DNA of 64,000 nucleotides. Source: Nonomuraea wenchangensis (lineage in GTDB: Bacteria > Actinomycetota > Actinomycetes > Streptosporangiales > Streptosporangiaceae). The notes under the pieces were generated by a model. It was not told the DNA's origin and did not search any database. It was given only the letters and a program-made list of their open reading frames with translations. Positions 16,223 through 25,747 of this stretch are shown here, piece by piece (positions within the stretch are counted from its first letter, which is position 1; the number at the start of each line of letters is the position of its first letter). The position numbers and the translations under genes are program-made. The DNA lies in NCBI RefSeq assembly GCF_900111685.1, contig NZ_FOHX01000028.1:41789-105788 (forward strand), read 5' to 3'.

Positions 16223-16873
16223 TCAGGGGCGGGTCTGCCGGTGCCGGTGGGCCAGGACGAGCCAGGCCGCGAGGGCGGCGAGCGCCGCGAGGACGATGAC
16301 GCCGATCCGCAGCACGCTCCCCACCGCGCCGTCCCCGTCCGCCTTACCCGCCGCGTCCGCCGCGGCCTCGTGCAGGTGGGCGGGTGCGGACGCCTGGCCA
16401 GGAGCGGGGGCGGCCGTCGTACCCGGTGCGGGAGCGGTCGTCGAGCCCGGCGCGGGCGCGGCGGTCGGGCCCGGTGCCGACGTCTCCGCCACCGGCGCGG
16501 CGACCACGCCGGCCTTCACCTTCACCGTCTTCTTCGCCTTGGCCGGCTCGGTCGCCCTCACCGTCACCCGCCACTCGCCGCTGGGCAGCGGCTCGGCGGA
16601 GCGGTAGAGGTTCTGGCCCTCGCCGGCCGACCGGAGCGGGACCGGGCCGAAGGCACGGCCGTCGGACGAGGTGGCGGTCAGCGTCGCCGCGACGATCTCG
16701 GTGACGGGATGGCCGTCCTTCTCGTACGTCACGAGCACGTTGACGTTGTCGGCCCCGTCACCCGTCACCTCCAGCTTGATCGGCCCGCCGTGCGCGTGGG
16801 CGGCCGGTGCGCAGAGCACCAGCCCGGCCCAGGACAGCAGGAGGGTCAGGACGTAGGCCGATGCCTTCTTCAC
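16223..16873 (-). CDS. Secreted CopC/YtkA-like domain protein with C-terminal membrane anchor
   Basis: A 216-residue protein: signal peptide (about 1-27, ending LCAPAAHA directly before HGGPIKLEV), an Ig-like domain (about 28-125) of CopC/YtkA type, a Pro/Ala/Thr-rich wall-spanning linker (about 140-180) and a C-terminal membrane span (IGVIVLAALAALAAWLVLA) with a basic tail. GTG 16873 is preceded by AAGGGAG at nine bases. It is the last gene of a leftward block with a DUF916 protein and a WxL-like protein. Copper binding is not supported beyond the His after the signal peptide. Role: surface-anchored partner, inferred from context. Confidence 0.72.
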   Translation of the reverse strand: MKKASAYVLTLLLSWAGLVLCAPAAHAHGGPIKLEVTGDGADNVNVLVTYEKDGHPVTEIVAATLTATSSDGRAFGPVPLRSAGEGQNLYRSAEPLPSGEWRVTVRATEPAKAKKTVKVKAGVVAAPVAETSAPGPTAAPAPGSTTAPAPGTTAAPAPGQASAPAHLHEAAADAAGKADGDGAVGSVLRIGVIVLAALAALAAWLVLAHRHRQTRP

Positions 16874-16952
16874 GGAACATGGCTCCCTTGCGATTCGATG
16901 CCGGCGCCCGGGCCGGTTGACGGCCGCCACCTCTGAGGGCGGGTGACGGGAC

Positions 16953-17969
16953 TCACGCCTCCTGCGACCTGCCCTCACGGGCGAGCCTGATCAGTTCTTC
17001 GATGCGCCTGCGGCGCCGCGCGGCGTTCAGCCGGAGGGCGAAGAAGGCGAGGACGAGCAGGACGACGAGGCCGAGCTGCGGCCACGGCAGCGCCCAGACC
17101 GTGGTGGCGACCGCCGCCTGCCGCACGGCGACGTCCGGCACCGCCGCACCGGCGAGGGAGGGGGCCGCCACGACCGTCGTACGGACCGGCCCCAGCGGCC
17201 AGGCCCCCACCACCCGCGCGACGTACGTACGGCTGCCGCCCGGCATGAGCTCCCTGGCCCTGGCCGCGGACGGGTCGCTCCAGGAGTTCTCGGTGAACAG
17301 CGTGGACGACAGCACCCGGTTGTCACTGACGAGCCGGATATTTCCGGCATTGGCCACCGTGTACGTCACCTCGACCGTCCCAGGGACGAAGGGATTCCAC
17401 GAGCCCGTGTACTCCGCCCGCACCCCGCTGACGGCCACCTTGGCGACGTAGTCGCCGGTGACCCGGATGTTCAGGCGGACGCCCACCCGGTTCTGGACCC
17501 GTACCTGCCCGGAGACCGTCTCCAGGGACGCGGTCACTCCGGCGGGATGGTCGCCCGGCGTCGCGTTGCCGGGGATCGACACCGTCACCGGCACGACGGA
17601 GGTGGCGCCGGCGGCGATGGTCACCTTCTCGGGCACCGTGATCCACGAGCCGCCGTCCACCGGCGCGACGTCCGACGGCCGCATGTCGAAGTAGCCTTTG
17701 GAGGTCAGGTAGCCGTCGTTGGCGTCGATCCCGAACTCGACCGGCTCGGTGGAGCGGTTGATGACCGCGACGTGCTCGACCACCTGCCCGCCGCCGGGGA
17801 GTTCGAGGTCGATGACGCTGCGGCCGTCGGGCCCGCCCGCGTTGGCCGGCACGACCGACCAGGTGGTGTCGGCGTGCGACGGGGCCGCCGGCCCCACCAG
17901 GACGGCGGCCGGCAGGGCGGCGAGGACGGCGAGGCGGGCGAGGACGCCTCGCGCACGGTTGATGGTCAA
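16953..17969 (-). CDS. DUF916 (WxL-interacting) surface protein with C-terminal membrane anchor
   Basis: A 338-residue protein with signal peptide (about 1-34), two beta-sandwich domains of the DUF916/WxL-interacting type (about 35-270; VVEHVAVINRSTEPVEF, VTIAAGATSVVPVTVSIPG), and a C-terminal membrane span (LGLVVLLVLAFFALRL) with an Arg-rich tail. In Firmicutes such proteins bind WxL proteins and peptidoglycan at the wall. Here it directly follows a WxL-like protein in the same direction, with a hairpin between them. The two are therefore likely to work together on the cell surface. Confidence 0.8.
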   Translation of the reverse strand: MTINRARGVLARLAVLAALPAAVLVGPAAPSHADTTWSVVPANAGGPDGRSVIDLELPGGGQVVEHVAVINRSTEPVEFGIDANDGYLTSKGYFDMRPSDVAPVDGGSWITVPEKVTIAAGATSVVPVTVSIPGNATPGDHPAGVTASLETVSGQVRVQNRVGVRLNIRVTGDYVAKVAVSGVRAEYTGSWNPFVPGTVEVTYTVANAGNIRLVSDNRVLSSTLFTENSWSDPSAARARELMPGGSRTYVARVVGAWPLGPVRTTVVAAPSLAGAAVPDVAVRQAAVATTVWALPWPQLGLVVLLVLAFFALRLNAARRRRRIEELIRLAREGRSQEA

Positions 17970-17998
17970 CAGAGGATGTCTCCAGTCTCGTCGTCGTG

Positions 17999-18030
17999 GC
18001 CGCCCGGAACCCCGCAGGGTCCCGGGCGGC
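17999..18030 (-). terminator. Intra-operon hairpin between WxL-like and DUF916 genes
   Basis: 14-base arms (17999-18012 and 18017-18030) pair with one mismatch around a CGCA loop. No T-tract follows. It may attenuate or protect the transcript rather than end it. Confidence 0.55.
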
Positions 18031-18058
18031 GATGGCGTCCCGCGCCCCGGAAAATGGC

Positions 18059-18694
18059 TCAGGACTGGTTGAACAGGGAGAGCGTCAGGGTCGAGTGGTA
18101 CTCGCCGGCGGCGACGTCGGTGGGCGTGCGCAGCGCCAGGTCGGCGTTCACCTCCCAGGTGCCGATCTCGTCGGCGGAGTTCGCCGTGGACACCAGCAGC
18201 TCCTGGCCCCGCAGGCCGACTGTGGGCGCTCCCGAGCCGTCGGAGATGACGCTGGAGACGGGCTCGCCGGCCGCGACCGCGCCGGTCGAGGAGTCGCTCA
18301 GCAGCCGCGGCCGCCAGCCCAGGTACTGCGGGCCGATGGGCGGCGCGGAGCCGTCCGTCGCGGTGAACTCGCCGGCCTGGCCCACGACCGCCCAGAAGTC
18401 ACCGTCGGGGATCTCCCCGGGATCGCGGGTGTCGGTCACCGTGACCGTCGGCAGGGTGCCGACGAACTGGCGGGCGGCCGCGTCGGAGCCGTTCTCCTGC
18501 AGGGCCACCCCGCCGTTGTCGGCGACGGTCATGGACACCTGGCCGGTAGTGGTGCCCGGCTCGATGGTCACCGACACGTCGATGCCGTCCTCGGGATCGT
18601 CCTCGGCCACGGCGGGACCGGCCAGGCCGGCGCCGGCGAGCGCGACACCGACCACCGCGGCGGCGAGCAGCCGCGCGGCCTTGTTGATTCTCAT
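18059..18694 (-). CDS. WxL-like secreted surface protein
   Basis: A 211-residue exported protein with signal peptide (about 1-30, ending GLAGPAVAE). The mature part is an acidic beta-rich domain with conserved Trp and a C-terminal run TWEVNADLALRTP... TLTLSLF, like the end of WxL domains. ATG 18694 is used, with TGGAG upstream. Lying between the giant ThuA protein and the DUF916 protein, it is probably the wall-binding partner of the latter. The classification rests on the C-terminal pattern and context, so the family call is moderate. Confidence 0.68.
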   Translation of the reverse strand: MRINKAARLLAAAVVGVALAGAGLAGPAVAEDDPEDGIDVSVTIEPGTTTGQVSMTVADNGGVALQENGSDAAARQFVGTLPTVTVTDTRDPGEIPDGDFWAVVGQAGEFTATDGSAPPIGPQYLGWRPRLLSDSSTGAVAAGEPVSSVISDGSGAPTVGLRGQELLVSTANSADEIGTWEVNADLALRTPTDVAAGEYHSTLTLSLFNQS

Positions 18695-18719
18695 GTGATC
18701 GCTCCATCTATGAGTGGGC

Positions 18720-18747
18720 GGGGCCGGCCGGCCCAGCGGCCGGCCCC
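18720..18747 (-). terminator. Strong hairpin after the ThuA gene
   Basis: A perfect 11-base GC stem (18720-18730 with 18737-18747) and a 6-base loop lie 13 bases beyond the ThuA-gene stop and before the WxL-like start. It should stop or reduce read-through into the surface genes. Confidence 0.65.
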
Positions 18748-18759
18748 GGGGGTTCTGTC

Positions 18760-21700
18760 TCAGCTGCAGTCGAGCGCCGGGTACGCGGCGTCGTACGACG
18801 AGGTGACCTCCTGGCCGCCGATCGTCGCCGTCCCCTTCACGGTCACCGTGCCGGCGTCGATCTGCCCGGCCCGGCTGTTGAAGGACTGGTACGCCTGCTT
18901 GCCCGGGGCCACGCCGGCCACGGTCTTCGTGCCGTACGGCGTGGTCAGCGTCACCGTCGCCGCCGTCTCGGAGGTGTTGACGGCGGTGACCGCCACGTAC
19001 GCCGAGGTGCCGATGCAGCGGGACGCGGCGGAGACCGCCAGCTCGACCTGCGCCGCCCCGGTCAGGCGGAAGAAGTCGAACGTGACCGTCTTCGAGGCCG
19101 TCTGGTTGGTGCCGATGGTGTAGACGCCGACCTTCGCGTCTTCGGCCACGGCGCTGTTCTTCACCGGAGCGGACAGGTCCGTCCAGGTCTGGCCGTCGGA
19201 GGAGTAGGAGCCGGTGAAGGTGTCGCCCTCCTTCTTCAGCCGCAGGTGCCACTCGCCGCCGGTGAGGTTGTTCGCCTGCGGTTGCGGGCTCTGCACGGTG
19301 CCGCCGACCTCGCTGCGCAGCTCGATGGCCCGCGCCACCGTGGCTCCCGGCGAGTTGGTGGTGAGGAAGTCGAGCTTCACGTAGTCGTCGTCGCCGGTGT
19401 AGACCATCAGGCCGCCCTGCTGGTACTGCTCGTTGAGCGCCGAGGCGTCCAGCTTGGTCTCCAGCGTCCAGTCGCCGTCCGGGGCCGGTTGCAGGATGAG
19501 GTTCTTCGGGCCGGTGTTGGTGGTCCCGTAGATGTCACCCGTCGTGGTGTCCAGCTCCAGCTTCCCGCCGCTCACCCGCGCGGCGGTGGCGTCGGGGCGC
19601 ACGACCGCGCTCCAGCGGCACGTGTCGAGCGCGGTGCCGTCGAACTCGTCGTCCGGGGCGGGCGCGGTCGCCGTGTCGTCCGGCGTGATGTGGAACCAGT
19701 CGAAGGCCGCGTCCACCACCGGGTGGTTGGCCCCGGCGAGCGAGATCAGGCCGATCTTCGGGCTGGTGATCCCGGCGAGCGACTTGGTCTGCGGCATCGC
19801 GGTGAACGTGCTGCCGTCGGAGGAGTAGTGGGCGCTGATGGTGCTGCCGTCGCTGACGAACCGCACGTACACGGTGTCGGGGTAGGCGTCGCCGAGGGAG
19901 GCCGTGTTGCTCTCCGACACCTCGTTGGGGGCGGCGTTCTCCTCCCTGATGAACTGGAAGATGCGGCTGGCGTGGTCGGGACCCGAGGTCGAGCGCGCCT
20001 GCAGCACCATCTTGGCGTAGTTGTCGTCGTCGCCGTAGATGACCAGGCCCGCCTGCTGGTACGCGTCCCGCGCGTCCAGCGTGAGCTTGGCCGTGGCCGT
20101 CCAGGCGCCCGAGGGAGCCGGCTGCAGCACGATGTTCGGCGTGTTGCCGCCCGTGCTGTAGATGTCGGTGGTCGAGGTCGGGATCACCAGCTTGCCGTCC
20201 TCGACCTTGAGGTCCTGATTCTCGCGGACGACGGACCAGCGGTCACGGTCGAGCTGGTCGCCGAGGAAGTCGTCGGACCGGCCGGTGAAGCACACGGTGG
20301 CTTGGGCGTCCACCTTGACCTGGACCCGCGCGGTGGCCGACGCGCCCTTGTCGTCGGTGACGGTCACCACGGCGGTGTAGGTGCCCGGCGCGGTGTAGGT
20401 GTGGCTCGCCTCGGCGGTGGTGGGCTCGGGTGCGCCGGCCACGCCGAAGTTCCACTTGTAGGTGAGCGGGTCGTCCTCGGGGTCGGTGGCCGTCGCCGTG
20501 AAGGCCACCTGCAGCGGGGCGACGCCCGTCGCTGGTGTGGCCGTCGCGGTCACCACCGGGTGCTGGTTGTCGGTCGCGCCCTTGCCGACGAAGTCGACCC
20601 AGTTGACGTTGATCAGGTAGGCGTCGTCGGCCGCGTCCGCGGGCTTGCGTACGACGAAGTACAGCGGCCCGCTCGCCGACGGTGGTTCCGTCAGGTCGAG
20701 AGTGACGTCGGTGAACGTCTGCCAGCCGCCGGTGGGCGGCACCTCGACCGAGCCGACCAGCGTGCCGGTCTCGGGGTCGCCCGCCCGGATCTGCACGGTC
20801 CCGCCGGGGCCGCCGGAGGAGGCGCGCAGCCGGATCGCGGTCAGGTTCGACAGGTTCGCCGGGTCGAAGGACCACCAGTCGCCGTCCTGGATGAACGCGA
20901 TGTGCTTGTTGCCGCCCTGGGTGTCGCTGGTCGTCTCCGCCGCGACGCCCGCGGCGTCGGTGCCGGTGCCGCCGCTCACCCGGCCGGTCTGCGAGAAGTG
21001 CTCGGCCTGCTTGCGCTTGGGCTCCAGCAGGACCTCGCCCCGCCCGGTCAGCGACTTGGCGCCGTTGGCGCCGTCGTCGGCGTAGCTGGCCTCGATGACG
21101 TAGAAGAGGTTGTCGTACTCGCCGTGGCCGGCCTGCTGGGTCTGCAGCACGCCTTCACAGCCCTTGTGCTGGTCCAGCGGGTGGCCGTGGCTGTCGTGGC
21201 CGAGGATCGCCTGGATCTGCACCCGGTCGCAGTCGATCGTACCGTCCTCGGGGTCGGTGACGGTGACCTCGAACTTCACCTGGTCGCCGAACTCGAAGAA
21301 GGAGCCGTTCGGCGGCAGGTCCACCGAGACGGTGGGGCGGGTGTTGCCCGCGCTGATCGCCACGCTCGCGGTGGCGGTCCTGCCGTCGGGGTTGGTGATG
21401 GTCAGGACGGCGTTGTAGTCGCCGCCCTCCTCGTAGGTGAAGGACGGGTTCGGGTCGGTGGAGTCGGTCTCGCCGTCGCCGTCGAGGTCCCAGGCGTAGG
21501 TGATCGGCTTGTCGTCCGGGTCCCTGCTGCCCTCGCTGGAGAACGTGACGGCCAGCGGCAGCGGCCCGTCCGTCCTGTCCGCGGTGGCGCGGGCGATCAG
21601 CGGGCGGGTGCCCTTGGTGTACTCGATGCGGTAGATGCCGGAGTCGGCGTTGTCGCCGCCGAAGCCGGAGCCCCATTCGATCAGGTAGAGCGCGCCGTCG

Positions 21701-23772
21701 GGGCCGAACTTCATGTCCATCGGCTTCTTGAACGACAACGTGCCGAGGATCGGGTTCATCTCGACGAGTTCGGTGCCGTCCTCGTCGAGCTGGAACGACC
21801 AGATCTTGTCGTTGTTCCACTCGCCGAACAGCGCCTTGCCGTCCCAGTACGCCGGCCACTTGACGTCCGACTGCAGGTCGGGGTCGTCACGGTAGACCGG
21901 GCCGCCCATGGGGGCGCCGCCCCTCAGCTCCGGGAAGTGCTGCGGGTCGGCCGCGTAGTGGTACCAGACCGTCGCGGGGATGACCGGCGGCAGGCTGGTC
22001 AGGCCGTCGTTGTTCGGCGAGTCGTTGACCGGCGCCGCGCAGTTGAACGCCGACCCCGACTGCCTGGTGGCGAAGTTGAAGTCGACGTACGGGGTGTTGT
22101 CGCCGACGCAGTACGGCCAGCCGTAGTTGCCCGGCTCGGACACGATGTTCCACTCGACGGTGTTCTGCGGGCCGCGGGTGGCGCTGGCGGAGTTGGCGTC
22201 GGGGCCGTACTCGCCGAGCATGATGTGACCCGTCTTGGGGTCCAGGCCCATGCGGAACGGGTTGCGGAAGCCCATGCCGTAGATCTCCGGCTTGGTCTTC
22301 GCCGTGCCCGGTGCGAACAGGTTGCCCGATGGGATCGTGTAGGTGCCGTCGTCCTCGGGGTGGATGCGCAGCAGCTTGCCGCTCAGGCTGTTGGTGTTGC
22401 CCGCGCTGCGCTGGGCGTCCCAGCTCGACCGGCCCGACTGCTCGTCGATCGGCGTGTAGCCGTCGGAGGCGAACGGGTTGGTGTTGTCGCCGGTGCCCAG
22501 CCAGAGGTCGCCGGTCTTCGGGTCGATCACCATGCCGCCGCCGTGGTGGCAGCACTCGGCCCGCTGGACCGGGACGTCGAGGATCCTCTTCTCGCTCGCC
22601 AGGTCCAGGGTGTCGCCGGTGACGGTGAAGCGGCTCAGCCGGTCGACGTTCGTCCCGGTGGGCGAGTAGTACAGATACACCCAGTGGTTGGTGTCGAAGC
22701 CGGGGTCGAGCGCGAGGCCGAGCAGACCGCTCTCGTTGGCGGTGAAGACGTCCAGATCGGCCGCCGTCACGGTGCCGCCGGCCGGCTTGATGATCTTGAC
22801 CTCGCCGAGGCGGTCGATGTAGAAGACCCGGCCGTCCTTCGCGACGTCCACCATCATCGGGTTGGAGGTGTTGTCGTCGAGGGTGACCTTCTCGAAGCTG
22901 GAGCTCTGCGAGGCCGAGCAGTCGGCCTTGACGACGCCCGCGGCGGTCTGGATGCCGCCGAGCAGCAGCTTCAGGAAGTTCGGCTCGCTGTAGTTCTCCT
23001 TCATGTGGCCGAGCCCGGTGTACCACGAACGGCCGCCGTCGAAGTCCTGGCACCACGTGTTCGGGTGGTCGGCGCCCATCGTGGCGCCGGTGTAGGAGGT
23101 CTCGTCCATCGACGTCAGCACGTGGACCGTCTGGCGCGGGTTCGCCTGGTAGTCGTACCACTCGTCGCTACGGGTCCAGGTCGTCGGCAGGTCCTTGGTG
23201 GACGGGTGCGCCGGGTCCTCGACCTTGACCGTGGCCTGCTGGATCGCCGGGTGGCTCTTGAAGTACGCGCCGACCAGCTTGCCGTACCACTCCCAGGTGT
23301 AGCCGCTGTCGGCGGCCGCGTGGACGCCTACGAAGCCGCCGCCGTTCTGGATGTAGCGCTGGAAGGCGTCCTTCTGGTCCTGCGTGCTCAGCGGGTCACC
23401 GGTCGTGGACATGAAGATCACGGCCTTGTACTGGGCCAGGTTCTGGTCCGTGAACAGGGCGCTGTCCTCGGTCGTGTCGACCGCGAAGTCGTTGTCCTGG
23501 CCGAGTTGCCGCACGGCCGCGATGCCTTCGGGGATGGAGTCGTGCCGGAAACCGGTCGTCTTGGAGAAGACGAGGACCTTGTAGGCGGGCTCGGCCGCCG
23601 TGGCGGCCTCGGCGCTCGCGGGCGCCGCGAGGATCGGGACGAGAGGGACGGCGAGGGGGGCGACGAGGGCGGATAAGGCCATCGTCGTCACGGCTCGGCG
23701 CCTGAGGCGCCGTCCGCGTAACGGCAGGGCCGCACGGAGCAGCCTGGCCCACGTGCGATGACGTGGTGACAT
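18760..23772 (-). CDS. Giant secreted ThuA / glucose-sorbosone-dehydrogenase-like protein with PKD and carbohydrate-binding modules
   Basis: A 1670-residue exported protein. Approximate order: signal peptide (1-56), ThuA domain (63-285; KVLVFSKTTGFRHDSIPEGI, GGGFVGVHAAAD), six-bladed glucose/sorbosone dehydrogenase propeller (295-735; CHHGGGMVID, MGFRNPFRMGLDP, GNYGWPYC), PKD domain (about 740-815), a second Ig-like domain, CBM6-like module (about 930-1075), second PKD (about 1080-1165), two homologous concanavalin-like modules (about 1175-1370 and 1385-1570) and a C-terminal sandwich. It probably binds and oxidises or trims sugars at the cell surface. ATG 23772 has GGAAGGG six bases upstream. 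A ROK regulator gene lies 119 bases upstream, same strand. The layout is a known actinobacterial one; the true reaction is unproven. Confidence 0.87.
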   Translation of the reverse strand: MSPRHRTWARLLRAALPLRGRRLRRRAVTTMALSALVAPLAVPLVPILAAPASAEAATAAEPAYKVLVFSKTTGFRHDSIPEGIAAVRQLGQDNDFAVDTTEDSALFTDQNLAQYKAVIFMSTTGDPLSTQDQKDAFQRYIQNGGGFVGVHAAADSGYTWEWYGKLVGAYFKSHPAIQQATVKVEDPAHPSTKDLPTTWTRSDEWYDYQANPRQTVHVLTSMDETSYTGATMGADHPNTWCQDFDGGRSWYTGLGHMKENYSEPNFLKLLLGGIQTAAGVVKADCSASQSSSFEKVTLDDNTSNPMMVDVAKDGRVFYIDRLGEVKIIKPAGGTVTAADLDVFTANESGLLGLALDPGFDTNHWVYLYYSPTGTNVDRLSRFTVTGDTLDLASEKRILDVPVQRAECCHHGGGMVIDPKTGDLWLGTGDNTNPFASDGYTPIDEQSGRSSWDAQRSAGNTNSLSGKLLRIHPEDDGTYTIPSGNLFAPGTAKTKPEIYGMGFRNPFRMGLDPKTGHIMLGEYGPDANSASATRGPQNTVEWNIVSEPGNYGWPYCVGDNTPYVDFNFATRQSGSAFNCAAPVNDSPNNDGLTSLPPVIPATVWYHYAADPQHFPELRGGAPMGGPVYRDDPDLQSDVKWPAYWDGKALFGEWNNDKIWSFQLDEDGTELVEMNPILGTLSFKKPMDMKFGPDGALYLIEWGSGFGGDNADSGIYRIEYTKGTRPLIARATADRTDGPLPLAVTFSSEGSRDPDDKPITYAWDLDGDGETDSTDPNPSFTYEEGGDYNAVLTITNPDGRTATASVAISAGNTRPTVSVDLPPNGSFFEFGDQVKFEVTVTDPEDGTIDCDRVQIQAILGHDSHGHPLDQHKGCEGVLQTQQAGHGEYDNLFYVIEASYADDGANGAKSLTGRGEVLLEPKRKQAEHFSQTGRVSGGTGTDAAGVAAETTSDTQGGNKHIAFIQDGDWWSFDPANLSNLTAIRLRASSGGPGGTVQIRAGDPETGTLVGSVEVPPTGGWQTFTDVTLDLTEPPSASGPLYFVVRKPADAADDAYLINVNWVDFVGKGATDNQHPVVTATATPATGVAPLQVAFTATATDPEDDPLTYKWNFGVAGAPEPTTAEASHTYTAPGTYTAVVTVTDDKGASATARVQVKVDAQATVCFTGRSDDFLGDQLDRDRWSVVRENQDLKVEDGKLVIPTSTTDIYSTGGNTPNIVLQPAPSGAWTATAKLTLDARDAYQQAGLVIYGDDDNYAKMVLQARSTSGPDHASRIFQFIREENAAPNEVSESNTASLGDAYPDTVYVRFVSDGSTISAHYSSDGSTFTAMPQTKSLAGITSPKIGLISLAGANHPVVDAAFDWFHITPDDTATAPAPDDEFDGTALDTCRWSAVVRPDATAARVSGGKLELDTTTGDIYGTTNTGPKNLILQPAPDGDWTLETKLDASALNEQYQQGGLMVYTGDDDYVKLDFLTTNSPGATVARAIELRSEVGGTVQSPQPQANNLTGGEWHLRLKKEGDTFTGSYSSDGQTWTDLSAPVKNSAVAEDAKVGVYTIGTNQTASKTVTFDFFRLTGAAQVELAVSAASRCIGTSAYVAVTAVNTSETAATVTLTTPYGTKTVAGVAPGKQAYQSFNSRAGQIDAGTVTVKGTATIGGQEVTSSYDAAYPALDCS

Positions 23773-23891
23773 GGAAAACCCTTCCTGACCGGGGGGACGT
23801 CAGGCGAGGCGCGCGCCGCCGCGCTGTTGCCACTTCGTGGAGCGGATCTTGCGGGGTGCTGGAGGGTGCCGTCTCCAGGTCTGCGGGGCCG

Positions 23892-25169
23892 TCAGACGGG
23901 TGCCGGCCGGGGTGATGTGCCGATGATCGCCGTCGGGTCGTCGATGACGTCGCTGACCACCATGCTGGCGGCGCCCCGGGAGGCGGCGCCGAAGCCGAGT
24001 GTGGAGGCGACCAGGCGGCACCGGGCGGCGGGGGCCGCCACCACGAGCCGGTCCAGCTGGTCCTGCGCGTGCGGCAGCAGCCACCGGGCCAGCGAGGCGA
24101 AGTAGCCGCCGATGACGATCACGCGCGGGTTGAACAGGTTGGCCAGGATCGAGCCGCCGAGCCCGAGCCACTCGCCGACCTGCGCCACCGCCGCCGTCAT
24201 CCGCGGGTCGCCCGCGGCCAGGCCGTCGGCGATGTCGCTCACCCGTTCGCCGGGGTCGGGCACCGGCCTGCCGGGCAGCCCGTACGCCTGCTCGGGCATC
24301 GCCGCGCGGACGAGCGCGGCCAGGCCGACCTTGGTCTCCCAGCATCCGGCGCGGCCGCACCCGCACTGGGCGCCGTCGGGGTCCACCTGGAGGTGCCCGA
24401 CCTCGCCGGAGAAGCCGTCCGCGCCGCGCAGCAGCCGGCCGTCCAGGATGATGCCGCCGCCGACCCCGACCTCGCCGGTGAGGTACACCAGGTAGGGCGT
24501 GCCGGCGGCGACGCCGGAGGTGTACTCGGCCAGGGCGGCGAGGTTCGCGTCGTTGTCCACCCGTACCGGCAGGCGCAACGGGCCGAGCACGGAGGTCAGC
24601 CGCTCGGCCAGGGGCAGCTCGTGCCAGGACAGGTTGGGGGCGAGCGTCACGACGCCGCGGGTGACGTCCACGAGCCCGGGGACGGCGACCGCGATGCCGG
24701 CGGGGGTCGCTCCGGCCCGCCGCATGGCCTCGACGGCCTGCCCTGCCACGGCTGCGAGCCGCCGCACGGAGCCGTCCGGGCCGCTGCCCACGGCGTCGTG
24801 CACGATCCGGCGCTCGACCAGGACCCGGCCGCTGAGGTCGGTGCCGTGGACCGCGATGTAGTCGACGTTGATCTCCATGCCGAGCGCGCCGACGTGCGCG
24901 CCGTGCAAGGCCACTGCGCGCCTGGGGCGGCCGACGGCGCCGGCGTGCCTGACGCCGACCTCGCGTACGAGACGCCGTTCCAGCAGCTCGGCCATCAGGT
25001 TGGAGACGGTGGCGCGGTGCAGCCCGGTCGTCTCGGCGATGTCGGCGCGGGACAGGACCTTGTGGTCGCGCAGCTCGCGCAGCACGAGCGAGAGGTTCGC
25101 CCGGCGCAGCGCGGCAGGACCCGCCGGTGGAGCGCTGCCCGGGGCGCGGTTGGGTGGCTTGTACGACAT
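23892..25169 (-). CDS. ROK-family transcriptional regulator
   Basis: About 425 residues. The N-terminal winged helix (about 25-80; SRADIAETTGLHRATVSNLM) is followed by a ROK sugar-kinase-like domain with a DNDANLAALAEY motif, the Zn site (GHLQVDPDGAQCGCGRAGCW) and GEVGVGGGIILDG. Proteins of this class are sugar-responsive repressors without kinase activity. ATG 25169 is used, with GGTGG five bases upstream; GTG codons at 25175 and 25178 are alternatives. It is followed in the same direction by the ThuA giant and the surface genes, which it likely controls. Confidence 0.88.
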   Translation of the reverse strand: MSYKPPNRAPGSAPPAGPAALRRANLSLVLRELRDHKVLSRADIAETTGLHRATVSNLMAELLERRLVREVGVRHAGAVGRPRRAVALHGAHVGALGMEINVDYIAVHGTDLSGRVLVERRIVHDAVGSGPDGSVRRLAAVAGQAVEAMRRAGATPAGIAVAVPGLVDVTRGVVTLAPNLSWHELPLAERLTSVLGPLRLPVRVDNDANLAALAEYTSGVAAGTPYLVYLTGEVGVGGGIILDGRLLRGADGFSGEVGHLQVDPDGAQCGCGRAGCWETKVGLAALVRAAMPEQAYGLPGRPVPDPGERVSDIADGLAAGDPRMTAAVAQVGEWLGLGGSILANLFNPRVIVIGGYFASLARWLLPHAQDQLDRLVVAAPAARCRLVASTLGFGAASRGAASMVVSDVIDDPTAIIGTSPRPAPV

Positions 25170-25178
25170 GCGCACCAC

Positions 25179-25747
25179 CTGCCCCTTTGTTTATCTCTGA
25201 GATCAATTAATCGGGTTGTAACACGCGAATGTCCGACCGTGAACCCCTTCGTCGCGTAACGAGTTGGCATCGCTGATGTCTGCGCATGCCAGCGACCGTT
25301 TCGGTGTTAGTTACCGGAACGTTACCTAAATTGAAAACGATTTCACCCTTGTGTCGGCGAAAGTCCCCTCTTTTAATGCGGCTAGCCACCCCACTTGATC
25401 GAGGAGGAGCGTGCACCACATCCGGACCGACGGTCACGCCACCGAATCGGCGAGTGATGGCGGGTCCACCTGAGCCCTCAGGACCCGTCCCCGAGACCCG
25501 CACCCCGTCCCTGAGCCCCCGCCCGCCTGATCGTCCGGTTTTACGTCGCCGCGGCCATGACGCCTGCCCTCGATCGGCCGGAAAAACGCCGCGTCCTTAC
25601 CCTCCCGCGCCCCTTTTTCACCCATGACTCCCGCCCGCCTGAACGGCCGTACAAAGCCGCACCGGCACCGTTGACGCCGACCTCGGTGCCGCCGCGGTGG
25701 TGCCAACCGGCACGCCAGGCGGGCGGGCACGCGGAAGGCCGCCCCTT
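25179..25747. other. Long intergenic region upstream of the ROK gene with a possible 20-codon leader
   Basis: About 570 bases without a recognisable gene. The part near 25190-25380 is AT-rich for this genome and should hold the ROK promoter. On the plus strand a strong ribosome site (GAGGAGG at 25401-25407) precedes GTG 25411, opening a 20-codon frame that ends at 25473. It may be a leader or the remains of a truncated gene. The rest shows nothing I can name. Confidence 0.4.

Noticed and set aside
19246..23676. A 1476-codon open frame on the plus strand
   Set aside because: It is the antisense of the ThuA giant, a common artefact of high third-position GC. Its translation is low-complexity and matches nothing, while the minus strand shows clear domains.
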